Of a stretch of DNA of 64,000 nt, positions 39,101-45,835 are shown piece after piece. Each line of letters begins with the position of its first letter. Within the stretch, counting starts at the first letter, position 1. The stretch spans positions 9,895 through 73,894 of the forward strand of contig JASGKY010000057.1 in NCBI GenBank assembly GCA_049840435.1. Direction: 5' to 3'. A program made the position numbers and the translations under genes. The notes beneath the pieces are model-generated. The model saw only the letters and a program-made list of their open reading frames with translations, did not search any database and had not been told where the DNA came from. The stretch comes from JADLHS01 sp049840435. GTDB lineage: Bacteria > Verrucomicrobiota > Verrucomicrobiia > Limisphaerales > JADLHS01.

Positions 39101-40397
39101 ACGCATTCAGAGTAGGCGGATTGTTCACCGGCGCGACCGTCACCGTGAAGGTCCGCGTCACGGTGTTGTTTGCCGCCTGACCGTCATTCACTGTCACTGT
39201 GATTGTCGCCGTCCCACTCGCATCGGCCACCGGAGTAAAAGTCAGGCTGCCGGTCGCGCTTGGGCTGGTGTAGTTGACCGTCGGATTTGGAATCACGCTC
39301 GGATTCGATGAAGCAGCGGTCACTGTGAGCGTATCGCTTTCATTGGCCGCCCCTGTACCTACACCCGTAAGACCCACGGTTTGTTGGCCAGCGTTTTCCG
39401 CCGTGCTCACATTCGCAAGAGTGTTCAACGTCGGCGCATCGTTGACCGCATTCACCGTCACGGTAAAGGTGCGTGTCACAGTGTTATTCGCAGCCTGCCC
39501 ATCATTGACCGTCACCGTAATAGTGGCAGAACCACTGGCATTCGCCACTGGGCTGAAGCTGAGGCTGCCGGTCGCATTTGGGCTCGTGTAGCTGACCGTC
39601 GGATTTGGAATCAATGCAGGATTCGAAGACGCCGCCGTCACGGTCAACGTCTGCGTCTCATTCGCCGCGCCTGTCCCGATGCCGCTCAAGCTCACCGTTT
39701 GCACGGACGCGTCTTCATTGATGGACACGTTGCTGAGAGCGTTGAGCGTCGGCGTATCATTTACCGCGTTGACCGTCACGACGAACGTGCGAGTGGTCGT
39801 GTTATTTGCCGCCTGACCGTCATCCACCGTCACTGTAATGGTTGCTGTGCCGGTCGCATTGGCCACTGGCGTAAAATTCAGGCTGCCCGTCGCGCTCGGA
39901 CTGGCGTAGCTAACGGTGGGATTGGGAATCAAACCGGGATTTGAGGAACTCGCCGTGACCACCAGTGTTTGCGTCTCGCTGGCCGAGCCGGAAGAAATGC
40001 CGCTCAAACTCACAGTCTGGACAGAAGCATCCTCGGCGATGGCGACGGCAGAAATCGCGTCCAATGTCGGCGGGGCATTCGTGATCGCAGCCGGAACAGC
40101 ATAGCTAGCTTCATTCGAGAACAGACTTTCCGTGCCTTGGGAATCGTAGGCGGTCACGGCGAAGTAGTAGGTCACCCCATCAGAAAGATTGGCGAGAGTC
40201 GCGCTGGTGACGTTGCCGACGGCGGCAGAATTGGTGTAGCTGCCGGTAGCGACGCCATAATACAGGCGGTAACCCGTAACACTGACGTCAGAACTGGCAT
40301 CCCACGCGAGCGTGACGCTGCCGACGGCAAACGACGAAATTCGCGTAAACACTGTGAGACATCCCAAAAGCAAAGCCCAGCGAGCCTTGAGTCCCAC
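33153..40397 (-). CDS. giant secreted tandem-repeat (cadherin/Ig-like) protein
   Basis: About 2,414 residues in one unbroken frame. A GTG start at 40397 is preferred: AAAGGAG lies 11 nt upstream, and translation begins VGLKARWALLLGCLTVF, a clean signal peptide. An in-frame ATG at 40424 lies almost on the predicted transcript start. A fibronectin type III domain (about 40330-40110) comes first. It is followed by 17 repeats of about 105 residues, each with a VNEDA-like opening, SSNPSLIPNPTVSY and TITVTVNDGQAANNT. A divergent eighteenth unit, a bacterial InlB-B-like repeat (GTVTPDLGATT to LFGGWSGSV) and a 300-residue C-terminal beta region complete it. It is probably a surface adhesin or matrix protein. 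No PEP-CTERM or LPXTG sorting signal is seen. Confidence 0.86.
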   Translation of the reverse strand: MGLKARWALLLGCLTVFTRISSFAVGSVTLAWDASSDVSVTGYRLYYGVATGSYTNSAAVGNVTSATLANLSDGVTYYFAVTAYDSQGTESLFSNEASYAVPAAITNAPPTLDAISAVAIAEDASVQTVSLSGISSGSASETQTLVVTASSSNPGLIPNPTVSYASPSATGSLNFTPVANATGTATITVTVDDGQAANNTTTRTFVVTVNAVNDTPTLNALSNVSINEDASVQTVSLSGIGTGAANETQTLTVTAASSNPALIPNPTVSYTSPNATGSLSFSPVANASGSATITVTVNDGQAANNTVTRTFTVTVNAVNDAPTLNTLANVSTAENAGQQTVGLTGVGTGAANESDTLTVTAASSNPSVIPNPTVNYTSPSATGSLTFTPVADASGTATITVTVNDGQAANNTVTRTFTVTVAPVNNPPTLNALTDVTINEDAGAQSVSLAGIGTGAANETQTLTVTAVSSDPSLIPNPSVSYTSPSATGSLNFTPVVNANGTATITVTVNDGQTTNNTVSRSFVVTVNAVNDVPTLAALSNLSVAGNAGNQNVSLSGIGTGATNETQALAVIATSSNPSLIPNPTVSYTSPSATGSLSFAPAANIDGTATITVTVNDGQAANNTVTRTFTVTVSQANAQPTLAALSNVTLNEDAGAQTVGLSGIGSGSVNESQTLTVTATSSNPGLIPNPTVSYTSPSATGSLSFTPVADANGTATISVTVNDGGGISNTMTRTFTVTVSPVNDAPLLNGLSDVTVNEDASAQTVSLSGISTGSTNETQTLTITAVSSNPSLIPNPTVSYTSPSATGSLSFTPVANANGSATITVTVNDGQAANNTVVRTFTVTVSPVNDAPTVNTIANVSIGENSGQQSVGLSGIGAGAANETQTLTVTAVSSNPSLIPNPTVSYVSPSATGNLTFTPAANQSGSATITVTVDDGQAANNTMVRTFTVAVNLANVPPTLTAIGNVSINEDATAQTVALSGISSGSVNESQTLTVTATSSNPSLIPNPTVSYASPDATGSLSFAPLANGNGTATISVTVNDGHAVSNTLTRTFTVTVNAVNDMPTLNALSDMTVNEDAGAQTVSLSGISTGATNETQTLTVTAVSSNPSLIPNPTVSYGSPSATGSLSFTPVANANGSATITVTVNDGQAVNNTVTRTFNVTVSPVNDAPTVNTIANVSIGENSGQQTVSLNGIGTGAANETQTLTVTAVSSNPSLIPNPTVSYLSPSATGSLVFTPAANQSGSATITVTVDDGQAANNTVTRTFTVAVNLANVPPTLTAVGNVSINEDATAQTVALSGISSGSVNESQTLTITAVSSNPSLIPNPTVSYISPDTTGSLSFTPAADANGTATISVTVNDGHAVSNTLTRTFTVTVNAVNDAPTLGAIADAAVNEDSGAQSVSLAGIATGAANETQTLTVTAVSSNPSLIPNPSVSYTSPNAGGTLTFTPVTNGFGSAVITVTVNDGQAANNTAIRTFNVTVSPVNDTPTLNAIANVSIGENAPQQTVSLMGIGSGAANETQTLTVTAVSSDPSVIPNPTVSYTSPGATGSLAFTPVANTSGSATVTVTVNDGQAANNTVVRTFTVAVNVANVPPTLAAINNVSLSEEAAAQTVALSGISSGSVNENQTLTVTASSSNPSLIPNPTVTYTSPNTTGSLGFTPVADANGSAIITVTVNDGHAVSNTFSRTFTVTVAPVNDTPTLNAISNVTVDEDASAQTVGLSGISTGSTNETQTLTITAVSSNPSLIPNPTVSYASPSATGNLSFTPVANANGSATITVTVNDGQAANNTLVRTFTVTVNPVNDTPTLGTIANRTIAENAGLQTVSLSGIGTGAANETQALGITATSSDPSLIPNPTVSYASPNTTGSLSFTPVTDANGTVTITVTVNDGQAVNSTTTRSFAVTVTAVNSAPTITAIPAQTIVSGGSSAPLSFVINDVETTADALTLTALSSAPSIVPLTNIVFSGTGSNRSVTVTSAGVVGAADITINVTDGAASASTTFPVTVTAAPPAVGQLSMTKSGSGTVTPDLGATTLIVGQTYSVTATPAAGYLFGGWSGSVSSTAATITFTMRSNTVLQASFVANPYTTTTATYNGLFNEADEVRLHSSGAFNLFMDGNGNFSAWVQIGYSRYQFAGVFGLNLRATNVVSRWDGTPLTVELLVGSGATSGQISGRVTDGVWSAPLSGGRQVGTTTLAGEYTVVIPGTSGNAAQPAGDGYATMHVADDGLATMSATLADGSKYSHSAYLTTDGDWPMYVSLYVGKGSVMSWLTFTNLSSSDVSGNLVWTKLAGASPISYPLGFTNGTKAVGSTYVMPLDLGKALNLSGAVVSFTGGNLTTPFNNVVSVNSGSQVVNLSPNTMNFKITKSSGLFTGDVQDPISGQTYTFGGVVLQKQNAGYGTMPGATLASRVVLAAP
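34690..40090 (-). repeat. 17 tandem repeats of about 315 bp with a three-unit higher-order pattern
   Basis: The DNA encoding the giant protein is built from 17 units of roughly 105 codons. Units 6-17 fall into four successive C-A-B triplets of about 0.94 kb. C units carry SGSVNESQTL, and three of the four also have NDGHAVSNT. A units have SDVTVNEDA-like openings. B units have ANVSIGEN-like openings and, in the first three triplets, end in an ANVPP linker. This implies amplification of a three-unit block. Confidence 0.85.
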
Positions 40398-40435
40398 CCG
40401 ATACAACACTCCTTTACAACACATCGAGGCAAGCT

Positions 40436-40453
40436 ATGCAAATACGTTGCCAA
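40436..40453 (-). promoter_or_regulatory. sigma-54-like promoter of the giant repeat-protein gene
   Basis: The minus strand reads TTGGCAACGTATTTGCAT, an almost ideal TGGCACG-N4-TTGCA sigma-54 -24/-12 sequence with GG and GC separated by 10 bp. The predicted transcript start is near 40426, about 29 nt before the preferred GTG start. The CCCCGGGG element at 40514-40533 lies about 60 nt further upstream, where an enhancer-bound activator could sit. Confidence 0.6.
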
Positions 40454-40513
40454 CTTCATACTGCTCAATGTTCTTAGCACTCTGCCAAGAAATTCCACGG
40501 AATTCACCCCCAG

Positions 40514-40533
40514 CCCCCGGGAATCCCCCGGGG
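40514..40533 (-). promoter_or_regulatory. CCCCGGGG-type upstream element, copy 2
   Basis: The plus strand reads CCCCCGGG-AAT-CCCCCGGGG, the same core and spacing as copy 1 and in the same orientation relative to its downstream gene. It is about 117 nt upstream of the giant-protein start. A related but looser block (CCCCGGGG-TCG-CCCC) occurs at 40654-40668, just inside the end of pgsA. Confidence 0.6.
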
Positions 40534-40647
40534 CAAAGTCATCCTCGTTTGAGGACAGTCTCCGGAAGTCTGCAAGACAGCGCTTGTCCTGAAAAACAAC
40601 AAGCAGCCACACTGCAATTAAATGTGCGAAAAACTTCTGACCGTGCC

Positions 40648-41259
40648 TCATGTCCCCGGGGTCGCCCCAGGCGGAGTCGCTCCCGAACTGCGCGGACTAG
40701 CGCTCAACTGCCGCATTCCATCGCGCACATAAAACAATCCAGAAAGGCCGGTAAATACCGCCGCCCCCAGCGTCCACGGCAACAGCCACGCTTCGCCCCA
40801 AGCTTGATCCCACTTCAATAACAGCCACGACACCGAAACCATCTGAAAGACTGTGGCAATCTTGCCGATGACATGAGGACGGAACGTGACCTTGCCAACG
40901 GTAAAATGAATGACAATCAGCCCGACGAGGATGACCAGATCACGGCCGATGATCGTGGCCGTAAGCCAGAACGGGATTTGCCCCAGCCGACTACCGTGAT
41001 CAAAGCTCAACAAAATCACCGCTGACACGAGCAAAAATTTGTCCGCCAGCGGATCCAACACCGTGCCCAATTCGCTCCATTGATTATAATGCCGAGCGAT
41101 GTAACCATCCACTCCATCCAAAATCGCCGCCGTGGCAAATGTCAGGATTCCAGCCAACCGATAAAGCTCCGCCCCGGTCTTGGCGTAGTAAACCACTGCG
41201 ACGACAAAGAAGGGAATCAACAGAATCCGGAAAATGGTGACTTTATTGGCGGTGGTCAC
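40648..41259 (-). CDS. pgsA: CDP-alcohol phosphatidyltransferase, probably phosphatidylglycerophosphate synthase
   Basis: This 203-residue inner-membrane enzyme would transfer the phosphatidyl group from CDP-diacylglycerol to glycerol-3-phosphate. The complete CDP-alcohol phosphotransferase motif DG-x2-AR-x8-G-x3-D-x3-D is present in DGYIARHYNQWSELGTVLDP (about residues 51-70). Four to five hydrophobic helices are visible. PgsA-type specificity is suggested by the NKVTIFRILLIPFF N-terminus. The start is a GTG at 41259. The C-terminus is short, polar and proline-rich. It follows the YmdB-type gene by about 100 nt on the same strand. Confidence 0.88.
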   Translation of the reverse strand: MTTANKVTIFRILLIPFFVVAVVYYAKTGAELYRLAGILTFATAAILDGVDGYIARHYNQWSELGTVLDPLADKFLLVSAVILLSFDHGSRLGQIPFWLTATIIGRDLVILVGLIVIHFTVGKVTFRPHVIGKIATVFQMVSVSWLLLKWDQAWGEAWLLPWTLGAAVFTGLSGLFYVRDGMRQLSASPRSSGATPPGATPGT

Positions 41260-41360
41260 CCCCGGATGGAAATTCCCCCGCCGTCAGGTGACAAGCTCAA
41301 ATTTTATGTGCGACGAAACATAAGCAAAGCGCCAGCCTCCGTCCCGGTGGGATTTGCGAT

Positions 41361-42142
41361 TCACCCCAAAGCTTCCGCCACCCTCCAGATGCCTTGCGCG
41401 TGCCCAGTCACTTCGTGCACCTCCACCACGACGCCATGCAGCATCACACGTCCTTTGGCCACCTCGAAGCGCTGCGGCATATTCGTGATGAACCTTTTAA
41501 TGACCGGCTCAATCTCCCGCCCCAACACGCTCTCTTGCGGCCCCGTGAATCCAGCATCGCTCAAGGTACGCGGTGCCACCCGGGAAAATCTGCTCATCCG
41601 CTGTTTGCACATGCGTATGCGTGCCGACAACCGCACTCACCTTGCTATCCAGCATGCGCCCCATGGCAATCTTCTCCGAGGTCGCCTCGGCATGCATATC
41701 CACAAAAATGATCTTAGTTTCCACCCGCAACCGCTCGATCTCGGGCGGCACGACCAGAAACGGATTTTCCAACGCCGCCATGAACGTCCGTCCCTTGCGC
41801 ATTGAGCACGCCAACTTTCAGCCCTTGGACTTCAAACACGCCGCTGCCCTGCCCTGGCGTTCCCGGCGGGTAATTCGTCGGCCGCAGAAACCGCTTCTCA
41901 TTCACGAGTAACTCCAAGACTTCCTTTTGATCCCAGAGATGATCGCCGCTGGTGATGACATCAATCCCGGCGGCAAAAAGTTCGGCTGCAATGCGGGGCG
42001 TAATACCATTGCCTCCAGCGGAGTTTTCGCCATTCGCGATGACAAAATTCACTCCGTGCCGCTCCCGAAGCTTGGGTAACAACGCGTGAACCGCCCGACG
42101 ACCGGGTTCACCCACAATGTCACCGATGAAAAGAATCTTCAC
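41361..42142 (-). CDS. YmdB-family metallophosphoesterase (two frameshifts)
   Basis: After repair this encodes about 259 residues. Shifts are at 41792-41794 (GGG on the coding strand, one extra G) and 41563-41564 (TT, one extra T). The GTG start at 42142 gives VKILFIGDIVGEPGRRA. Metal-binding motifs of the YmdB/TIGR00282 phosphoesterase family are intact: GDIVGEPG, NGENSAGGNGIT, TSGDHLWDQKE and VVGTHTHVQTADEQ, then the end PGGTAYLSDAGFTGP after repair. Family members hydrolyse cyclic nucleotides such as cAMP in vitro and affect global gene expression. It is divergent from pdxJ, with pgsA downstream. Confidence 0.88.
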
Positions 42143-42246
42143 GTGCGGAGCTAACCATAGAACCGCCCCCCTGACACGCAAAGAATCGTAGCGAAGGCGG
42201 ATATTTCAGGATTGCATCTCCCCCGGCGTTTTCCACACTGCGCCGC

Positions 42247-42987
42247 GTGTTAAAACTCGGTGTCAATATTGACCACGTCGCCACGATCCGCGAAGCGCGC
42301 TATCGCGGACTGCACCATGGCGAGCCTTCGCCCGTAGAAGCTGCGCATGTCTGCGAAGCCGCCGGCGCACACGGCATCACTGCGCATCTGCGCGAAGATC
42401 GCCGGCATATCCAGGACCGCGATGTTTGGAAACTCCGTGAAACCATACGCACCCGACTCAATCTGGAGATGGCCAATTCACCGGAGATCATCGCCATCGC
42501 GCTGAAACTCCGACCCGAAATCGTCTGCCTCGTTCCGGAGCGTCGCCAAGAAATCACCACCGAAGGCGGACTCGATGTGGTCGGCAACGAGGCCTCCCTT
42601 ACTGATACCCGCAAGCGCATGAATGACGCGGGCATCGAAGTTAGTCTATTCATTGCGCCCGATCCGCAGCAGATCGAGGCATCAGCCCGCACCGGCAGCG
42701 AGTTCATCGAATTACATACCGGTCAATTTGCCGAGCAGTTTCATGATCCCGCTAAACGCGACGTGGAATTGCAGCGACTGATTGATGGTGCGAAACAGGC
42801 GCACGCCCTCGGCTTGAAGGTGAACGCCGGACACGGCTTGAATTACGAGAATCTGATGACGCTCCATCGCGTGCCACACCTTGTGGAACTCAACATCGGT
42901 CACAGCATCGTAAGCCGCGCAGTGTTCGTCGGGTTGCCGGCAGCAATCAAAGAGATGCTGGCGCTGATGCAGAATTATCAGACTTGA
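42247..42987 (+). CDS. pdxJ: pyridoxine 5'-phosphate synthase
   Basis: This 246-residue TIM-barrel enzyme makes pyridoxine phosphate from deoxyxylulose phosphate and aminoacetone phosphate. The start is GTG at 42247, giving LKLGVNIDHVATIREARY. Further motifs are ITAHLREDRRHIQD, TTEGGLDV, SLFIAPDPQQI, ELHTGQFA and VNAGHGLNYEN, all typical and intact. Its 3' end overlaps the convergent acpH gene by 41 bp. In E. coli pdxJ is followed by acpS; here acpS also lies nearby in the same orientation, separated by the inverted acpH. Confidence 0.97.
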   Translation: MLKLGVNIDHVATIREARYRGLHHGEPSPVEAAHVCEAAGAHGITAHLREDRRHIQDRDVWKLRETIRTRLNLEMANSPEIIAIALKLRPEIVCLVPERRQEITTEGGLDVVGNEASLTDTRKRMNDAGIEVSLFIAPDPQQIEASARTGSEFIELHTGQFAEQFHDPAKRDVELQRLIDGAKQAHALGLKVNAGHGLNYENLMTLHRVPHLVELNIGHSIVSRAVFVGLPAAIKEMLALMQNYQT

Positions 42988-43558
42988 GCCGGTCGCTCAG
43001 CACTGCGGCGCGCAGCGCTGGAAAGAACTCGCGGAAGTCCGCGTGCAGTTCGACATAATTCTTTTCCAGTTCCGCCACCCCGCCGACTAAATCCACTTGG
43101 CGACGAAAACGCCGCTCCATTCGCGCCAACGTGCGACGCAGCCCATCGAAATCGCGATACGAGCCAAGCCAATCTTCCGCCCGCATCCGCTGCAAGGGCG
43201 GCCAGAGTGTTTCGGGTAGTTGTGCGCGGTGAATATCAAACGCTCCATAAACTTCCGCGACGAATGATTCCAACGACTGCGCCGAGTGCTGTGGCCAGTC
43301 CACCGAAAGAAAGTGATCGTAAAAAACATCCACCAACACCGGAGCAACTCGACGATAGATTACAAACCGCCGGATGCTCCTCCGCACCACGGGATGTTGA
43401 TCGGTAAACGCATCAATCCACCGATGGCACGCAATGCCAGGTTGAAGGACTGAATCGAGTTGCGCCAATTCCGTCGCAGTCAGAAAATCAGGCAGCAGGT
43501 TGCCCAAGCGAAAAGCCGGCGCGTTTTCCGAGAGCAAGGCATGAGCGAGCCAGTTCAT
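42947..43558 (-). CDS. acyl carrier protein phosphodiesterase (AcpH-like)
   Basis: This 203-residue protein is of the ACP phosphodiesterase family, which removes the 4'-phosphopantetheine arm from acyl carrier protein. The N-terminus MNWLAHALLS, then LGNLLPDFL, HRWIDAFTDQHPVVRRS and LVDVFYDHFLSVDW, supplies the metal-binding His/Asp residues of this HD-like family. It is divergent from acpS, whose product performs the opposite reaction, with 98 bp between the starts, and it overlaps the pdxJ tail. Confidence 0.86.
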   Translation of the reverse strand: MNWLAHALLSENAPAFRLGNLLPDFLTATELAQLDSVLQPGIACHRWIDAFTDQHPVVRRSIRRFVIYRRVAPVLVDVFYDHFLSVDWPQHSAQSLESFVAEVYGAFDIHRAQLPETLWPPLQRMRAEDWLGSYRDFDGLRRTLARMERRFRRQVDLVGGVAELEKNYVELHADFREFFPALRAAVLSDRLKSDNSASAPASL

Positions 43559-43656
43559 GATTTGGCCTGTCGTCGATTTGAGTTCTGCAACACCCTCTTG
43601 AGCTAGGCGGAGTTTGCTTGCTCGTCAAGGCTGCCCACGCACAATACCTCTGCATC

Positions 43657-44034
43657 ATGATTCTTGGCATCGGCACGGACATCACAGAAGTCGCCCGCAT
43701 CCAGTCCTCGCTGGACAAGTTTGGTGACAGTTTTTTGCAACGCATCCTTTTACCGGGTGAAATCACCTATTGCCGCGGTTATCAGAATCCCGCACCGCAG
43801 ATCGCGGCCCGCTTCGCGGCGAAGGAAGCCATTTCGAAGGCCTTTGGCACCGGTATCGGCGCCGAACTTGGCTGGCACGATCTGGAAATTTGCCGAAAGG
43901 AATCAGGAGAGCCGTTTGTCGTTTTGCATGGCGGCGGAAGGAAGCTATTTACGGCCCGAAAGGCGCAGCAACTTTTGATTACTCTCAGCCACACCCATAA
44001 TTACGCGACCGCAGTGGCCGTGCTGGAAGGCTGA
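43657..44034 (+). CDS. acpS: holo-[acyl-carrier-protein] synthase
   Basis: This 125-residue enzyme transfers 4'-phosphopantetheine from coenzyme A to a serine of ACP, activating it for fatty-acid synthesis. Motifs are MILGIGTDITEVARI (with the metal-binding aspartate), RFAAKEAISKAFGTG (with the Mg-binding glutamate) and the C-terminal LSHTHNYATAVAV. The ATG at 43657 is chosen because it begins the conserved N-terminus. The stop codon lies in the loop of a strong hairpin, 44020-44048. Confidence 0.96.
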   Translation: MILGIGTDITEVARIQSSLDKFGDSFLQRILLPGEITYCRGYQNPAPQIAARFAAKEAISKAFGTGIGAELGWHDLEICRKESGEPFVVLHGGGRKLFTARKAQQLLITLSHTHNYATAVAVLEG

Positions 44035-44048
44035 AGACCTTCCAGCAC
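44020..44048. terminator. hairpin between convergent acpS and PEP-CTERM gene
   Basis: A perfect 11-bp stem (GTGCTGGAAGG with CCTTCCAGCAC) and a 7-nt loop holding the acpS stop codon. No good T tract follows on either strand, so it may be a bidirectional but non-canonical terminator. Confidence 0.55.
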
Positions 44049-44063
44049 GCCCTCCCTCCTTGG

Positions 44064-45659
44064 CTATCGGTTGCGCCGCAACCGGTGGCCGAAAATCAAG
44101 CTGCCCAACCCCAACAGCGTAGCGGCCGTCATGTTTGGCTCGGGAATCGGAATGGCACTATTGTAGGTGATTACCAAACTCAGACCGTCCGCCGAGAGTT
44201 CCACTCCGAAGCGCCCCCCGAGTGTCGGATTCACAAAATTTCCAACCACCAGTTCAAACACCGACGTCGCATCATTGCCGGGTTGAAATATTATCCCGCC
44301 GGTCGTTTGCACGAAGGTCCACAAATAGTTCTGGGTGGGATCAAAATTTGCCGCGAGCCCGGGGACACCGCCCAAGGTGAACGAAGTGACGTCAATCAAA
44401 GCCTTGTCCAAAGCCGTCGCCGCCAGTGTCAATGTCCCATTGATATTCAGCAAATCCCAACCGCCCCCCGCGGTCCCTGTTGCGTTCGCAAGATCCCAGC
44501 GATTCGTTGCCCCACCGAACCAGAAGGTGCTGCCGAGATTGAGCACCCCAATTTCATTACCAGCGGAGATACTTCCCCCTGGCGCATTCGTAACGAAACC
44601 GGTGACTGTGCCAGTGCCCGCCAGCAGTCCCCCGCTGCCAATGAGCACTGGCCCAGTTCCCGTGCCACTGCCGGTCGCGTTGTTTACCGTCAACCGCCCC
44701 GCGCGGATCTGAGTTCCACCGGAGTACGTGTTGGCAGCCGTCAGCGTGACCGTGCCGGAGGTAGTTTTGATCAAACCACCCGTGCCCCCCAAACGAGTCG
44801 AAACCGTGCCGGATTGAAGCTGATAGTCAGAACTGCTGGTGATACCGCCGGAAGAACTATTGATCGTCCCTCCGCGCAATGAAATCGAGCTCACCGTGAG
44901 ATTATAAGCCCCGAGATTCAACACCCCGCCGTTCAACGTAAGCGGACCGGCGCCTAACGCGTTATTCTTGGCAACAGTTATCGTTCCGCTGTTCAGCGTG
45001 AGCCCGCCCGTGAACAAATTGGGTAAGGTGCCACTAAGTGTCAAATTACCCGCTCCCTCTTTAATCAGCGATCCACCACCACTGATCATTCCTTGGATCG
45101 TTGTGTTGAAACTCCCGGCGATAGTCAGATCGTTGCCCAGCAAGTTGACCGCGCCTCCAAAAACCAAATTCCCAGCATTAGCAGCCCAAAGCTGATCCGC
45201 ACTTACCGTCACACCATTGAGGAAGGTCTGAGTGCTCGCGCTGTTATTCGTAACACCACCGGCGCCAAGATAAAGCATCTCGTTGGATTGCGGCATCAGA
45301 GTAAATGCTCCGGCGCTCGGAGCAAAGAGCAACGCGTGGAGATAAAAATTTTGGTCCAACAGCGACGTGGTCTTGCTCGTACCCGCAAACGTCACATCGG
45401 TATTGGTCAATCCGCTGATGGTGCCGGCTGGTGGCGGATTATTGAACGCCCAGTTCCCGGCGCGCGTCCAGCGGGCATTCCCCCCAACGCTTGGTGACCA
45501 GGTATAGTTAGTAATCGCAGCTGGCAACGTTGTGGCGGGCAAAACTAGCGCCAACAAGGTGAGCAAGCGCGTAACCCTACGCGGAGAGAATTGATGCACG
45601 GCTAATGCAGCCGTAGATAATTCCAAATGACGACCATCCACCGTGGGCAGACACGGCAT
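44064..45659 (-). CDS. PEP-CTERM protein with autotransporter-type beta-strand repeats
   Basis: This 531-residue exported protein starts at the ATG at 45659, with GAGG 8 nt upstream; the signal helix is RLLTLLALVLPATTLPAA at about residue 30. The body contains beta-strand repeats of the autotransporter-associated type (for example GAGNLTLSGTLPNLFTGGL and SGTVTLTAANTYSGGTQIRA), giving a beta-helix. The C-terminus is a PEP-CTERM sorting signal: PIPEPN, a hydrophobic helix (TAATLLGLGSLIFG), then RLRRNR. Such proteins are processed by an exosortase, which is not encoded here. A sigma-54-like promoter and a CCCCGGGG element lie upstream. The long leader includes TGTTGTATCG. Confidence 0.88.
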   Translation of the reverse strand: MPCLPTVDGRHLELSTAALAVHQFSPRRVTRLLTLLALVLPATTLPAAITNYTWSPSVGGNARWTRAGNWAFNNPPPAGTISGLTNTDVTFAGTSKTTSLLDQNFYLHALLFAPSAGAFTLMPQSNEMLYLGAGGVTNNSASTQTFLNGVTVSADQLWAANAGNLVFGGAVNLLGNDLTIAGSFNTTIQGMISGGGSLIKEGAGNLTLSGTLPNLFTGGLTLNSGTITVAKNNALGAGPLTLNGGVLNLGAYNLTVSSISLRGGTINSSSGGITSSSDYQLQSGTVSTRLGGTGGLIKTTSGTVTLTAANTYSGGTQIRAGRLTVNNATGSGTGTGPVLIGSGGLLAGTGTVTGFVTNAPGGSISAGNEIGVLNLGSTFWFGGATNRWDLANATGTAGGGWDLLNINGTLTLAATALDKALIDVTSFTLGGVPGLAANFDPTQNYLWTFVQTTGGIIFQPGNDATSVFELVVGNFVNPTLGGRFGVELSADGLSLVITYNSAIPIPEPNMTAATLLGLGSLIFGHRLRRNR

Positions 45660-45816
45660 AATTTTTTCCTCAACTTCTGATTCGCCCTGCCGATACAACA
45701 CACCAGAGGCAGAAAACCGCTGCGACGCAATTCGCAGGAAAGTCTGACCTCCTTGCAAGGCAACTAAGGTTGTCCACCACTCACAATGGGGACGAACCTC
45801 ATGTTGCCGCTTGCCT

Positions 45817-45834
45817 TTGCAGCCCCGATGCCAC
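45817..45834 (-). promoter_or_regulatory. sigma-54-like promoter of the PEP-CTERM gene
   Basis: The minus strand reads GTGGCATCGGGGCTGCAA, with GG (45831-45832) and GC (45819-45820) separated by exactly 10 bp. It matches TGGC-N7-TTGC except for one base in the -12 element. A transcript starting near 45807 would have a leader of about 148 nt. The CCCCGGGG element begins about 18 nt upstream. Confidence 0.45.
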
Positions 45835-45835
45835 C

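Noticed and set aside
33247..39944. Many long open frames (up to about 290 codons) on the plus strand opposite the giant repeat protein
   Set aside because: They recur with the 315-bp repeat period, have arginine/histidine-rich low-complexity translations and mirror the repeat gene, so they are antisense shadows.
34690..40090. Regular direct repeats that might suggest a CRISPR array
   Set aside because: The period is about 315 bp, the repeats are coding, diverged and in frame, and there are no short repeat/spacer units or cas genes.
40172..40651. 159-codon minus-strand frame starting with a signal-peptide-like MRHGQKFFAHLIAVWLL
   Set aside because: It covers the CCCCGGGG element and sigma-54-like promoter and runs into the giant gene in another frame; the later translation has no recognisable fold.
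41256..41283. GGGGG-rich block at the pgsA start resembling the CCCCGGGG element
   Set aside because: It is better explained as the ribosome-binding region of the GTG start; the 3-nt-spaced core is absent.
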